From Acanthopleura granulata (lineage: Eukaryota; Mollusca; Polyplacophora; Chitonida; Chitonidae), in NCBI GenBank assembly GCA_016165875.1, contig JABBOT010000082.1:3426430-3490429 (forward strand): a DNA stretch of 64,000 bases, written 5' to 3'. The number at the start of each line of letters is the position of its first letter. Positions within the stretch are counted from its first letter, which is position 1. Made by a program: the position numbers and the translations under genes. The notes below the pieces were generated by a model. The model saw nothing but the letters and a program-made list of their open reading frames with translations, did not search any database and had not been told where the DNA came from. Positions 55,026-64,000 of this stretch are shown here, one piece after another.

Positions 55026-56295
55026 ATGCTGAAGACATGCTCAACTGTTTAAATAGGCTCATAACGCGTAACTCTTCGCCATGTAAGAGAAACCTGTTTA
55101 TTGCGTTTTGCTCGTTTCGGCCTATGGCCCATGGCCTATGGTCTATGGCCGAAAAGACGCCTTACCGCCTCACCACCTCTACCAAAAAGAACGCCTTGAC
55201 TTTCTTGGGAGCCACACTTATCCTCCTATGTTAACCATCTTTTTCTTGATTAAGCTACATCATACATATACGCCTTGCAGTTGATAATATTTCTGATTTG
55301 TTTGACAGATATATCCCAGGCTTAGCTACGGCTCGAATCCAAGAAGCCAAGCATACATAAATATTCTGGTTATACTTTCCGCCTGCATGGAGAAAGCATT
55401 TGTGCAAGTGTCACTGTGGGCGTCAAAAGTCGTCCATTTTGAATCTACGTTCTTCACTTTCTCTATTCATTTCCCTGTACAGCTTTTGAATGCATATTTC
55501 GGAATTCATTTCCATAGTTCTTTACCTTGGACTCCATATTCGTGAGTATACAACGTAAAACACAAATCAAATGAATAAAGAAATGAATCTTGACATAATG
55601 AACATCGTCCTCTTCACTGGCTAATACCTCTTATTGACTTCGCGCCATCTTATGACTGAACCCATTTGTTGTACAGGCCATGCATTTAAAAACAATGTCC
55701 ACCATTTGATGTGTAAATGAAACTAAAGTTACTGGTTCCACTGTGCTTGTACTGAGATTGAGTTGTTTAACACTGGGATATACCTTATTTCGTCACGTAT
55801 GTGATCTGGCTTTGAAGCATTGTGTCCACAATACGTGACCTGTTGTTCGTTCAATATCGTTATAGTAACCGGACACCGAACATTTCCGACAAAAGAACAA
55901 AAGCTCACACGTTATTATCTCTCTTGTGCACTAAAGGGAAACAGTAAAAGTAAAATATACGGCCAGCTACCAAAATGACAAAAGGGCTGTTAAAATTAAA
56001 TCAATCAACGACACAAAGGAAATATGAAGACAGTGTCCATGGCAGAATCTCTGGTGCTCTGTTTCATAATTGTGTTCAAGTTCGCTCATAACCTGGGGTT
56101 TTAACCTTGTTGAATTAGATCGATCAATACATTCTGATACATACTGTGATTAATGACAAACTTATAAACCAGCATTATACACGAGTCCGATACTGATTAA
56201 ACACGTCCTCCTAGATCATTCCTTGCGCCTTTCCGTCTTCATTCAACTCTTGATTGCGTCTCTTTGCGTGGCTTCGTACAAATTTCAAAATTTTG
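55026..56295. other. No gene recognised
   Basis: Includes a palindromic word run GGCCTATGGCCCATGG at ~55121 and a family-A tail remnant at 55540-55580. No coding exon was seen. Confidence 0.4.
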
Positions 56296-56299
56296 TTAA

Positions 56300-56395
56300 T
56301 TTCTTTTTTGGGGGTTTGTGTTGAACCTTGTTTTGGAAACGATCGTTGACCTGGAACGTTCATTTTGGTGAACTGCTAGTATACAAGTGTCTGAT
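56300..56395 (+). repeat. Dispersed AT-rich repeat R1, fragment
   Basis: GGTTTGTGTTGAACC, GTTTTGGAAACGATC and ACCTGGAACGTTCATTTTGG are related to 51700-51770. A similar fragment lies at 49020-49125. Confidence 0.55.
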
Positions 56396-56417
56396 CCGAT
56401 GCCAAGATTGAATGACT

Positions 56418-56765
56418 ATGACCGCCTCGGTGATCTAAGAGCGTAAGAGCGTCCGCCTCGAGGTCGAGAGATCCATGTTCAAACCCTGGTCGAGGCATAC
56501 CAGACTCTAAAAATGATACTTGCTGTTGCCTCGCCTAACGTTCAGCATTGAGAGGTTAGAGCAGGCAAACAGGACTGGTATTTCCGGTGTCAGAATAATG
56601 TGACATGGTGGGGTGTCCTGTCTGGTGTCCTCAGCATGATGTTGCAGTAGCGGCAGCACTTTGGCGGCATGGACTCGCCTTGACACAGGAAGACACGCTA
56701 TATGTACAGAACAGAAGGATTCCTCCTCGTCATATGACTGAAACATTGTTAAGTGCGACCTTAGA
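56418..56765 (+). repeat. SINE family B, full length
   Basis: tRNA-like head GACCGCCTCGGTGATCTAAG ... B-box-like TGTTCAAACCC, body with GGCGGCATGGACTCGCC, and a terminal part ending near CATATGACTGAAAC. It is the most complete family-B copy in the window. Confidence 0.75.
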
Positions 56766-57088
56766 AACCAAGCACTCACTCACTTATTCAAAGACCACAC
56801 CTGCAATAGATACCAACACGCCCGCCGTTGCCTGAGGTTTCAACGTATCTCATCCATTCCCTCATGACAACGTGATGCTCGTGCGGCGTTTGCGCAGTCA
56901 AAAGGGTCTAAAGAAATCTTGGGTTTACCCAGAGCATTCTTTGACCAGTTTCCTCCCCTTATAAAAATCTGCCGGCCTAATATGAATAAAGAATTCTTGA
57001 GATTATCATTATTGAGCAATGGAATGGGTATACATAAATTTAAGAAGACAAAACGCATATCATTTACTTGCAGCTAAATTGAGTGCCA

Positions 57089-57094
57089 TTTATT
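57089..57094 (-). terminator. Poly(A) signal for locus-3 protease
   Basis: AATAAA on the minus strand, 11 bp after the TAA at 57105. Confidence 0.5.
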
Positions 57095-57104
57095 AATATC
57101 AGTG

Positions 57105-57245
57105 TTACAAGTCTGACACGATCCGGTTTGGAAAATAACTGATTCGACTGTACACGGACAGTTTTAAGCCGAAACATGATTCCATGCCGAAGGAGGTACT
57201 TCCCACCAGTAGTCCAGTGCAAATCAACTGGCCACCGCTGTCTCC
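57105..57245 (-). CDS. Locus-3 protease last exon (GDSGG)
   Basis: Acceptor TTTCCTCAG, phase 0. It encodes GDSGGQLICTGLLVGSTSFG then VYSRISYF and ends RIVSDL with TAA. The catalytic Ser motif is intact. Confidence 0.85.
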   Translation of the reverse strand, partial: GDSGGQLICTGLLVGSTSFGMESCFGLKLSVYSRISYFPNRIVSDL

Positions 57246-60200
57246 CTGAGGAAATACATGTAATGTCAAACCAAGTGTATGATCAAGTGAAATTCCCATA
57301 CTGACCACTGGGCATTTTACGTTATACTCATTTTATGTATAAGCAATTAGTAACTCGTACTTTGTCGAATATTAAAAGAACATAAAGAAGATTGTCTTAT
57401 CATACTTGTGCACGTATTTTGTTTATCCATTGTCCATAGTTGATTAGAATTAACTGTGTCTCTGAATAGGCTTACTACCCTGGCGCAAACTATTCCCTGG
57501 AATGGAGTCTTCCCCCAATCTTAGTTATGCATATGAATATATACGTTTTCATACTTGATTTTCACATCCTTACTGCAAAACTTGTCACTTGTCGAATATT
57601 TCATGAATAAGCAAGTCTTATTTATTTATTGATTTGACTCATGTTTATCGACGTACTCAATTATAATTGACTTATACGACGGCTGCCAGTATTATGGTGG
57701 GAGAAAACCGAACACAGATCACAGGAAACCCACGACCGGAGAGGAAGCCAGCCTAAGTTGGACTTAAAGTCACAGCGACCGCATTGGTGAGAGGCACCGC
57801 GGTCATTACGCTGCACAACTCCCTCGGCCACAGACACCCCCATGGAAATCGCAGAGTGGGGAGCATTTTCTATTTGAAGAACGATAAACTTGTAATTTTG
57901 GCACCTTGTTGTCTGTTTTTAAAACTTACCACGTAGGCGAAATTCCCTGGGTCAGAAACACAAACGTGACCAGCGTTGATTTCAGCCCACTGTGATTCGC
58001 ACTGGGAAATAGAAATAACCAACATGCTGGTATGCTGAAGAATGGCGATTTGATGCCCCCAACTAGTAAAACAGGAAGTTATATTTAGACTTTAGAAATA
58101 TGCATATTTATATGCAGACTCCATCAGACAATATAAAAGACTATGTAAAATACAACCAAAGTTATTTCAAAAGATGGGTTCGTAACTTTTGTGACGTGCT
58201 TGGTAACTCTACATAAATCACCTTTTAGTCTGAAATTCTTTCCAAACCATGGGAAACGCCACTTCTAAGAAACCTGAAACACAATGTCGCGTCATACGTA
58301 CTGTTCGCTGTTCAGTACTAGAGACGAGACACTCGTTTGTCCATCGAAGCGCGCCCCCTAATTGTTACAGTCGAAGGCCACGCATTGTTGAGAACTTTGG
58401 GAATAATCCTATACATTCCACCACCACTTTCTCGTTTAAAATGACTTTAAGGCATATCAGAAATGGCTCGTAATAAGATGGAAAACAGTTGGTTAAATAC
58501 AACTTCTACATATCAATATGGTGAACAAGGAACGGATGACGTCTCAGCGCAAAAAGATACCTTCTCGGTTGGTAGAAATATCTCGCCCCTGATTGGTTAA
58601 AATTGAGGGCATCGCAACCCGTTGGATTTTTGGACTTCCATTTATCCTACATCACAAAAGAGCGAAGTTTTTTTCTTACTGAAAATGGGATTCTTTAAAA
58701 ATATTCTAGTATCTAGTTCAGTATTGTCTTTTCTTTTAAGAATCTGATGAACATGACCACATTTTAAATTTTTAGCGTCTCTTCCTTTTAGCCTAAAAAT
58801 TCGCAGAAATCGATGATTTATTTATTTACCTCATTGTTGCTTCCACTTACAACATGAAAGTCAGTTTTCTAGGTGCAGCGAATCGCCGGAGTGTTCATGG
58901 TTTGTGGAGTGAATCATCGACCTTTGAATCGTTAACGACGATCTCCGATGTAACGTACAGATATGCACACAATAATGGTGGGGAAAAGATCGTCATCACC
59001 AACATAACTGTGATGCCTAAAACCTGATGCCTATGTATTTCTGCACTGACTCCGAGGTCTATGGTAAACGAGGTAACAAGAAATTCGCCTGCTTCCCAAG
59101 TATAGTCTACTTTTTACTTAGCATTTGTTTAGAAAACAGAAATAACTACGCGGAAAGTTTCACATAAAAGAGCTTACGATAACGATAATAATTAAAATGG
59201 TATTGATAATGATGATGATAATGCAGGTGATGCTGATAATAGTGATAATAAAGACGATGATTGATAGAGGATGAGGGTAAAATAACATTTTAAATGAAGA
59301 TGAGAGCATTGCATAACAAGTAATGATGCCCAAAATGAAACATATGTTTATTGAAGAAGTATGTTAAATAAATAAATATATGTCATAAATTATAGTTTAT
59401 ATTCAGCTCCCTGCAAAAACAGGCTCTACGCAATGGTAGGCCGTTAATCATATGACTGCAAGGAAAATACAGTCAGAGCACCGTTTCTCATGTATAATGG
59501 TAAACTCCATAAGCTTACTTTCGGCGGGAAGATTTCATTGCCTCGGGTGACGTCATAACTGACCGATCGGCAGGGGAGAGTTACCCGCCCATAGACCAGT
59601 GACCGGCATCCATACATAACAACAGTCAGGTTTCGGCCCTGATTCCACACAGGATTTCTCTCTCGAGTGACAACGCGCGCGAAGGTCTTTGTTTTTCTTT
59701 TTAAACATGTCTTTCATGTTTTGACCACAGCAACGAAACTACTGGCTTGTAGGCCTTCAAAATATGTCCTTTTCTGTGTGCGTTATGGTATATACAATTA
59801 GAGACTCTGGCGGGCTACACAAAAGGGTCCAAACTGCAGTAAAACACATCGTTTCCTTCTGTGACGCTGCAGTGATAGGGGATTACGTAAATGTTTTATG
59901 AGCACATCGGTAAAAATGTATGACGTAATACGGGGTAGAACATAGAAGCACTTAGCTTTGGACCTCTATGTTACCATACAGTACTGCCCATTAGGTGATG
60001 TAGTCAATTCCACTCAGTTTTGAATTTCATCCATTTACATTTTTCAAAACTCTATTTGTTTAATTTTCTATTGCATAGTTTTGTTGTACTTAATTGCTGA
60101 GTGTGTCAGTCAATTTTTTCTTTTCTTGTAATGCTGTAATATTTTTAATTCAGTTTATTCTCATGCAGAAATAATATTTAACAATGTATCTCTGCCAAAC

Positions 60201-63200
60201 ACTTCATTATTACTTTTCATAAACTTACAAGGATGTCGTTAAAAAACTGACAGAGCTGACTATAGATTTCCAGTTTAATACACCGTAACCCAGTATGTGT
60301 AAATTTAAACTATGTAAACATGTGAAAATTAGAAGGACTCTTTTTGGGGCAAAGTGTGAAAATTTTGATGTGACTTGTCATACGGCGATGTGTGCATAGG
60401 CAAAACGAAAAGATGCCACTACACATGTCATTGCTTTATCTGGATGACAGTATGCTGCTCAGTGGCTGGGTAAATAAATTCGGCATCGGGCACGTCGTTA
60501 ACTCCAGTTTAAAAACAGTTGCCCGAAAATTTCTCACCAGGGCCTAAAAGAACTAAGATCGGTCCAATTAACCGCACTCATTCATATTTATGCGAATGGG
60601 AGACTCCGACGGGCTACACAAAAGGGTTCAAATTGCAGGAAAAAAGCTTGTGTGACATACTGCTAAGAATGGACAAGTGAGTACGCAGCTTTGGACCCTT
60701 TTTTGTTAATGGCGGGAAGGAGTTTTACGACATTCCCCATTGGTACAAATTGCAGGGTTTACCCACAAGATTGATTTTAAACTCTTCTCTCCACGGTCCT
60801 GTCAGGTCTCGGGACAAAGGATCACATGACCTGGGTGGAGCTGTGCCTAGTGTCAGAAGCTATCATCCCGCTCAGAGGTTAACATGCTGACAAAATACGA
60901 TCACCTCTTTCCCATAGGCCAAGGTAATATTTGAAAGGATGACGGACCATATGCTAACGTGGCATATAAGAGGTTCGCAGCATAGCAAACCATGAAAACC
61001 GAAATTCTACTCGAGTCTTAAAGGAGAAGACCGGATACGTATTGAGCAATTTGTGGTAAAAGAGTATGGTTTGAAGATTTAAAACCGACCATAAAACTTT
61101 TTTTTAGATTGTTTTAGTTGCAAGGCAACAAATTTTAAGGTAGGTCATAACACACACTTAATCGCGGATAATATATACCTTCCTGTAAAGGGAACGTAAC
61201 TGTGTAAATAATTTTGATCAATCAGAACGTAGGATTATGTAAAGCCCGATTAGCGGGTATGACATGAATCGTTCGATCAAATCATTTTCATTCTATATTT
61301 TGAATGTACATAACACGAGTCATACAGTCCCCACGGATTCGAATTCAATTCTGTTGCGGACTGTTGGATGCTGCCCCTTGTTTTGTTAGTGCACAGACAA
61401 CAAAGAGCTGGCAGGCTGCCACAGTGTGGAGATGGCTGCAGAAACAGCACGTCGAATACAGGTGGGCTGGATATCGCTGGAGAGCGGAGGGCGTATATGT
61501 GGGAAGGTGGATGATCGCAGGTTTCCGATGAGTTCTGGCCGACACTACGGCGTAAAACATCAATCAAATAACCAAAAAAATAATGTTCTTCCGGACAATG
61601 CAGAGAGGGGCGACTCGAATCCAAGACAGCGGTTTACAGCGAAGATTGTAAACTGTAAATCTAGATGTTTAACTTACAAATACTTCTATGCATCAGATAT
61701 TAAACAGTTGAAGATTATAGCATTATAGTATACATGTTTTAGGCACTTGTGTTTAATACTTAAATATGTGTGTATATTCTTAAACACGCTTGTGGAAGTT
61801 TAATCACTCATTATTCACGAATAGCTATGTGATATTAAATCAGAATTACTTCAGTAGTTAAAACAACTGGTTATTGTAGGGTACAGCTTTGGCATGATGG
61901 AAATATTTTTAAAATTCAAAAAACAATTTCTGTAAAACTAAAATGTCATCAGTTAAAAACAAATAATTAACGCAACCCTCATAGATCAAGGAAGGGACTA
62001 TGTCTCAAAATAAAATAATGAAATAAAACAGAAACCAAGCTGTTGTTTCAAATCTAAAAAAAAAGACAATAATCGAAAGTTGGTATCAACACTGAAGACG
62101 AAGCCATTCCAAAAATAACGCTTATGCCCGTGTGAAGGTTTTCCTATCCCACTGGAGATAATAATTCTGCTGTGAGTAATTCCGATATGCTTTAAGTGTC
62201 AAACCTGACACAGTCACATACATGTAAAGTCCGGCCTTCAAAAATAACTTAACATCCGTGAAGTGCTTGGAAAAACGATAAACAAAGGAAGTAGACTGTC
62301 GTGTGTACTTACTTTGGTCCAGGAAGAGACAAGCCGTCTCATTTCATGTCCGTTTTCAACCCTACTGTCGTTGTCGCCGGCAATGACGGCATACCCGTAC
62401 CTCTCATAGGAAGAATACAAAGATCATGCGAGATACACCGTTTTACACTCTGGGTTTTATGGCTCATTAAGCTTCAAACAAGCGTGTTTAATGAATATAC
62501 ACGTATATTTAAGAACTAACCGTAAATGGCTGAACCATGTATGTAGGTCCATTCTATAATGCTATATTCTTCAAGTGTTTAATATTGGATGCATAAATTT
62601 TGTTTGTTAGTTAAACTTCTAAATTTACAGTGCATTGCACCATTTATTCCGTGTTTAATTAGTTTACGATCAGCCCAAGCTCCGATGCGTGGGATATAAG
62701 TTTGTGTTTGTTGTAGGCTTACGTTATTTCATTGATCAGTTTTACATATAGCTCCAGGAAAGAAGCCGATAGAAGAGTTAGCAATGCTGTACCTCTCAAC
62801 AACTGATCAGCTTCACTCACGTCTGATATGATTGGTTGATTGATTGATTGATTGATTGGTTTATTGATTGATTGATTGATTGATTTACTTACTTATTAGA
62901 CTGGTGCTTTACGCCGTACTCAAGAGTATGTTACTTATGCGATGCTGGCCAGCATTATGGTGGGAGAAAACCGGCCAGAGCCCGGAGGAAACCCACAACC
63001 ATCTTCAGGTTTCTGGCAGATCTCTCCACATACATGACAGGTCAGGATGCTATGATACTGGATGAACTCGCAATTACACCTTATTTGCCATCAGAGGTGT
63101 AATGGTCCACCTATTTATTATGCAAAAAGTGGTGCGTTTTTTTTTCTACATAACTGTTGGCCACAGGAATACGCCAATTTGTTCTGCATATTTTTTAATT

Positions 63201-63648
63201 CCTATCACAGCTAAGTTTCAAGGTGAATTTGAGTTTTCGGAAGCATATATATTTCCGTATCAATTTGAACCATTAGTGAAAACTCAGTTGATGACACGGA
63301 CACATCTGACCATGCAGAATTGGGGTTCGGAGTTGTGATTCGTGCCTTTGATCGTAATATTCTGTAAAATTTCTACGGCTCAGAGATTCTGTGAAAATAA
63401 AAGAGAATTATGAAAATATGAGGCTTCTGTTGAAAAATGTTGTCCTCAGGTGAGGAAGACAATGGGCAGCTGTCAAAACGCCATTGTGCGTGATCAACAC
63501 AGCACCGCAGACAAACTCCCCATTTCGTAACAGACGGAGTTGCCATGGGAACTGCCCTTCTCTCGCCGTCGATCCACCCACGATGTTAGGAACCGGTTGC
63601 TGAAAGCTTTTCAGGGAACCACCAAGTTGAAGCTCAGCTGAAAGCATT
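57105..63648 (-). CDS. S1 serine protease, locus 3 (four exons recognised)
   Basis: Minus-strand exons: 63648 to about 63440 (His exon), 62402-62313, 58062-57930 and 57245-57105. They carry NIVGGSTAREGQFPWQLRLL, CGAVLI, LTAAHC; RYGYAVIAGDNDSR and EMRRLVSSWTK; WGHQIAILQHTSM, SQCESQWAEI, HVCVSDPGNFAYV; and GDSGGQLIC ... MESCFG, VYSRI. The exon with catalytic Asp102 was not found in the 4.2-kb intron between 62313 and 58062. The spacing from Cys182 to Ser195 is normal. Position 191 is Tyr instead of Cys, 189 is Phe and 226 is Ser, so the S1 pocket is not trypsin-like and Cys220 lacks its usual partner. The His exon has no usable GT donor before a stop at 63408. The signal-peptide exon must lie beyond 64000. 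It may be a pseudogene or a divergent protease. Confidence 0.7.
57620..57845 (-). repeat. SINE family A in the last intron of locus 3
   Basis: TTTATTTATTGATTTGACTC tail, body (CGACGGCTGCCAGTATTATG), B-box region (GACTTAAAGTC) and a degraded head. Confidence 0.75.
57930..58062 (-). CDS. Locus-3 protease exon with Cys168/Cys182
   Basis: Acceptor TTTTACTAG, phase 2 in, phase 0 out at TACGTG|gtaagt. It encodes WGHQIAILQHTSMLVI, SQCESQWAEINAGHVC and VSDPGNFAYV. The first Trp-Gly corresponds to the conserved GWG. Confidence 0.75.
58185..58700 (+). repeat. Repeat R3, copy 3
   Basis: Homologous to 7630-8185 and 17488-18040, and clearly older than the duplication of those two. It lies in an intron of the locus-3 protease, whereas the other copies lie in intron 1 of loci 1 and 2. 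Confidence 0.75.
58701..59440. other. No gene recognised
   Basis: Includes a GATGATAAT-rich tract at about 59195-59260. A minus-strand frame at about 58950-59040 reading HHSYVGDDDLFP loosely recalls the loop before Asp102, but it has no Asp-Ile-Ala and stops soon after. Confidence 0.35.
59519..59715 (-). other. Possible C2-domain-like exon
   Basis: A minus-strand frame reads KRKTKTFARVVTRERNPVWN, then LTVVMYGC and LVYGRVTLPC, and ends PPK|gtaagc. NPVWN after a basic KTK-type strand is a hallmark of C2 domains, but the strand after it is short and no neighbouring C2 exons were seen. It sits inside the protease intron. It may be a relic or a chance frame. Confidence 0.25.
59797..59975. repeat. 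Foldback/MITE-like element M1, copy 3
   Basis: ACACAAAAGGGTCCAAA at 59817-59833 and AGCTTTGGACC at 59954-59964. The right end is degraded. Confidence 0.55.
60598..60752. repeat. Foldback/MITE-like element M1, copy 4
   Basis: ACAAAAGGGTTCAAA at 60618 and TTTGGACCCTTTTTTGT at 60690 give nearly perfect inverted ends around a ~60-bp centre. The flanking GGCGGGAAGG and CATTCCCC match copy 1. Confidence 0.6.
60753..62240. other. No gene recognised
   Basis: A diverged family-A SINE end lies at 61490-61575 (CACTACGGCGTAAAACATC). Otherwise I see no exon. This is where a missing Asp102 exon of locus 3 would be expected, but none was identified. Confidence 0.4.
62313..62402 (-). CDS. Locus-3 protease exon 3
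   Basis: 30 codons between CTTCCTATGAG and AAA|gtaagt, phase 0 both sides: RYGYAVIAGDNDSRVENG and HEMRRLVSSWTK. It matches the VxxGxxD... segment after the His loop in S1 proteases. Confidence 0.75.
62828..63060 (-). repeat. GATT microsatellite joined to a family-A SINE fragment
   Basis: (TTGA)n at 62830-62885, then ATTAGACTGGTGCTTTACGC tail and body to ~63060; the head is missing. Microsatellite plus SINE tail recurs at 42420-42610. Confidence 0.8.
63408..63648 (-). CDS. Locus-3 protease His exon
   Basis: Acceptor TCTTTCTCCAG. It encodes NIVGGSTAREGQFPWQLRLL, FVCGAVLITHNG and LTAAHCLPHLR, then runs without a GT donor to TAA at 63408. The catalytic His codon is at 63464-63462. The plus-strand sequence here contains CAGGTGAG, a donor only in the wrong orientation. 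Confidence 0.75.
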
Positions 63649-63732
63649 CTGGAGAAAGATTGTGATATTACCTTTCTATCGTAGGCCTGTATATAATTTT
63701 CAGCTGAATACAGATTAAGAGTGTTTGCTCGA

Positions 63733-63985
63733 TGGCCTGTTGCTCAGTTGGTTAGCGCGCTAGCGCAGGGCAATGACACTGAAGCCTCCCACCAATGCGA
63801 TCGCTGTGAGTTCAAGTCCAGTTCAGTCCGTATGTGGGAGCCTCTGCCAGCAACGCGCGGATGGTCGTGGGTTTCCCCCGGGCTCGGTACGGTTTCCTCC
63901 CTCCATAATGCTGGCCGCCGTCGTATAAGTGAAATATTCTTGAGTACGGCGTAAAACACCAATCAAATAAATAAATAAATTGATA
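63733..63985 (+). repeat. SINE family A, near-consensus
   Basis: Head TTGCTCAGTTGGTTAGCGCG, GAGTTCAAGTCC B box, body, TACGGCGTAAAACACCAATC tail with AAATA repeats. One of the best-preserved copies and probably among the youngest. Confidence 0.92.
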
Positions 63986-64000
63986 GTTTGTTTGGCTTTT

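Noticed and set aside
58950..59040. HHSYVGDDDLFPTIIV as the missing Asp102 exon of locus 3
   Set aside because: No Asp-Ile-Ala, splice phase does not fit the preceding exon, and a stop follows within about 15 codons.
61277..61624. 115-codon minus-strand frame
   Set aside because: Part of it overlaps a diverged family-A SINE end; the remainder is unsupported.

Overview
The window looks like animal nuclear DNA, most likely from a lophotrochozoan (mollusc-like) genome. It is AT-rich and gene-poor. Its genes are split by GT-AG introns, and it is full of short interspersed repeats with tRNA-like heads and AAATA-type tails. The species cannot be named from the sequence alone. There are no bacterial operons, rRNA genes, CRISPR arrays or convincing free-standing tRNA genes.

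Layout. 1-4.6 kb holds repeats and no gene I can recognise. 4.6-12.45 kb and 14.43-22.31 kb are two direct copies of one ~7.87 kb unit. Each carries the 5' half of a trypsin-like (S1) serine protease on the minus strand: signal-peptide exon, IIGG/His exon and a short third exon. A 13-N assembly gap abuts the first copy, and a ~2 kb spacer with a 46-bp minisatellite lies between the copies. 22.3-32.6 kb is gene-poor. 32.75-49.78 kb is one secreted-protein gene on the minus strand. I rebuilt it by hand as 19 exons, about 752 residues, with every splice phase agreeing. Its motif succession (DSWWY, AHNRYW, YEQDW, QYCM, ASDDY) suggests a TIM-barrel glycosidase of the GH36/raffinose-synthase style. 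53.2-54.2 kb is a single-exon class A GPCR with an NRY motif, broken by an apparent 2-bp TC insertion. 57.1-63.65 kb holds exons of a third S1 protease on the minus strand, with an unusual specificity pocket.

The most notable observation is that two introns of the 19-exon gene (45635-46102 and 47942-48389) are homologous to each other from splice site to splice site. Their flanking exons are unrelated and the intron phases differ. Both introns begin GTATAAAA and end with a near inverted copy of that followed by CTAYAG. This is the signature expected of intron gain by an introner-like mobile element.

The mobile fraction includes a dominant tRNA-type SINE (more than 20 copies, including a two-headed dimeric form), a second SINE family, and several foldback/MITE-like families. 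An unnamed ~0.5 kb repeat is shared by introns of the protease genes. The three protease loci lie on the same strand, as in a small serine-protease cluster. I see no direct functional link between the proteases, the glycosidase-like protein and the GPCR beyond the first two being predicted secreted proteins.
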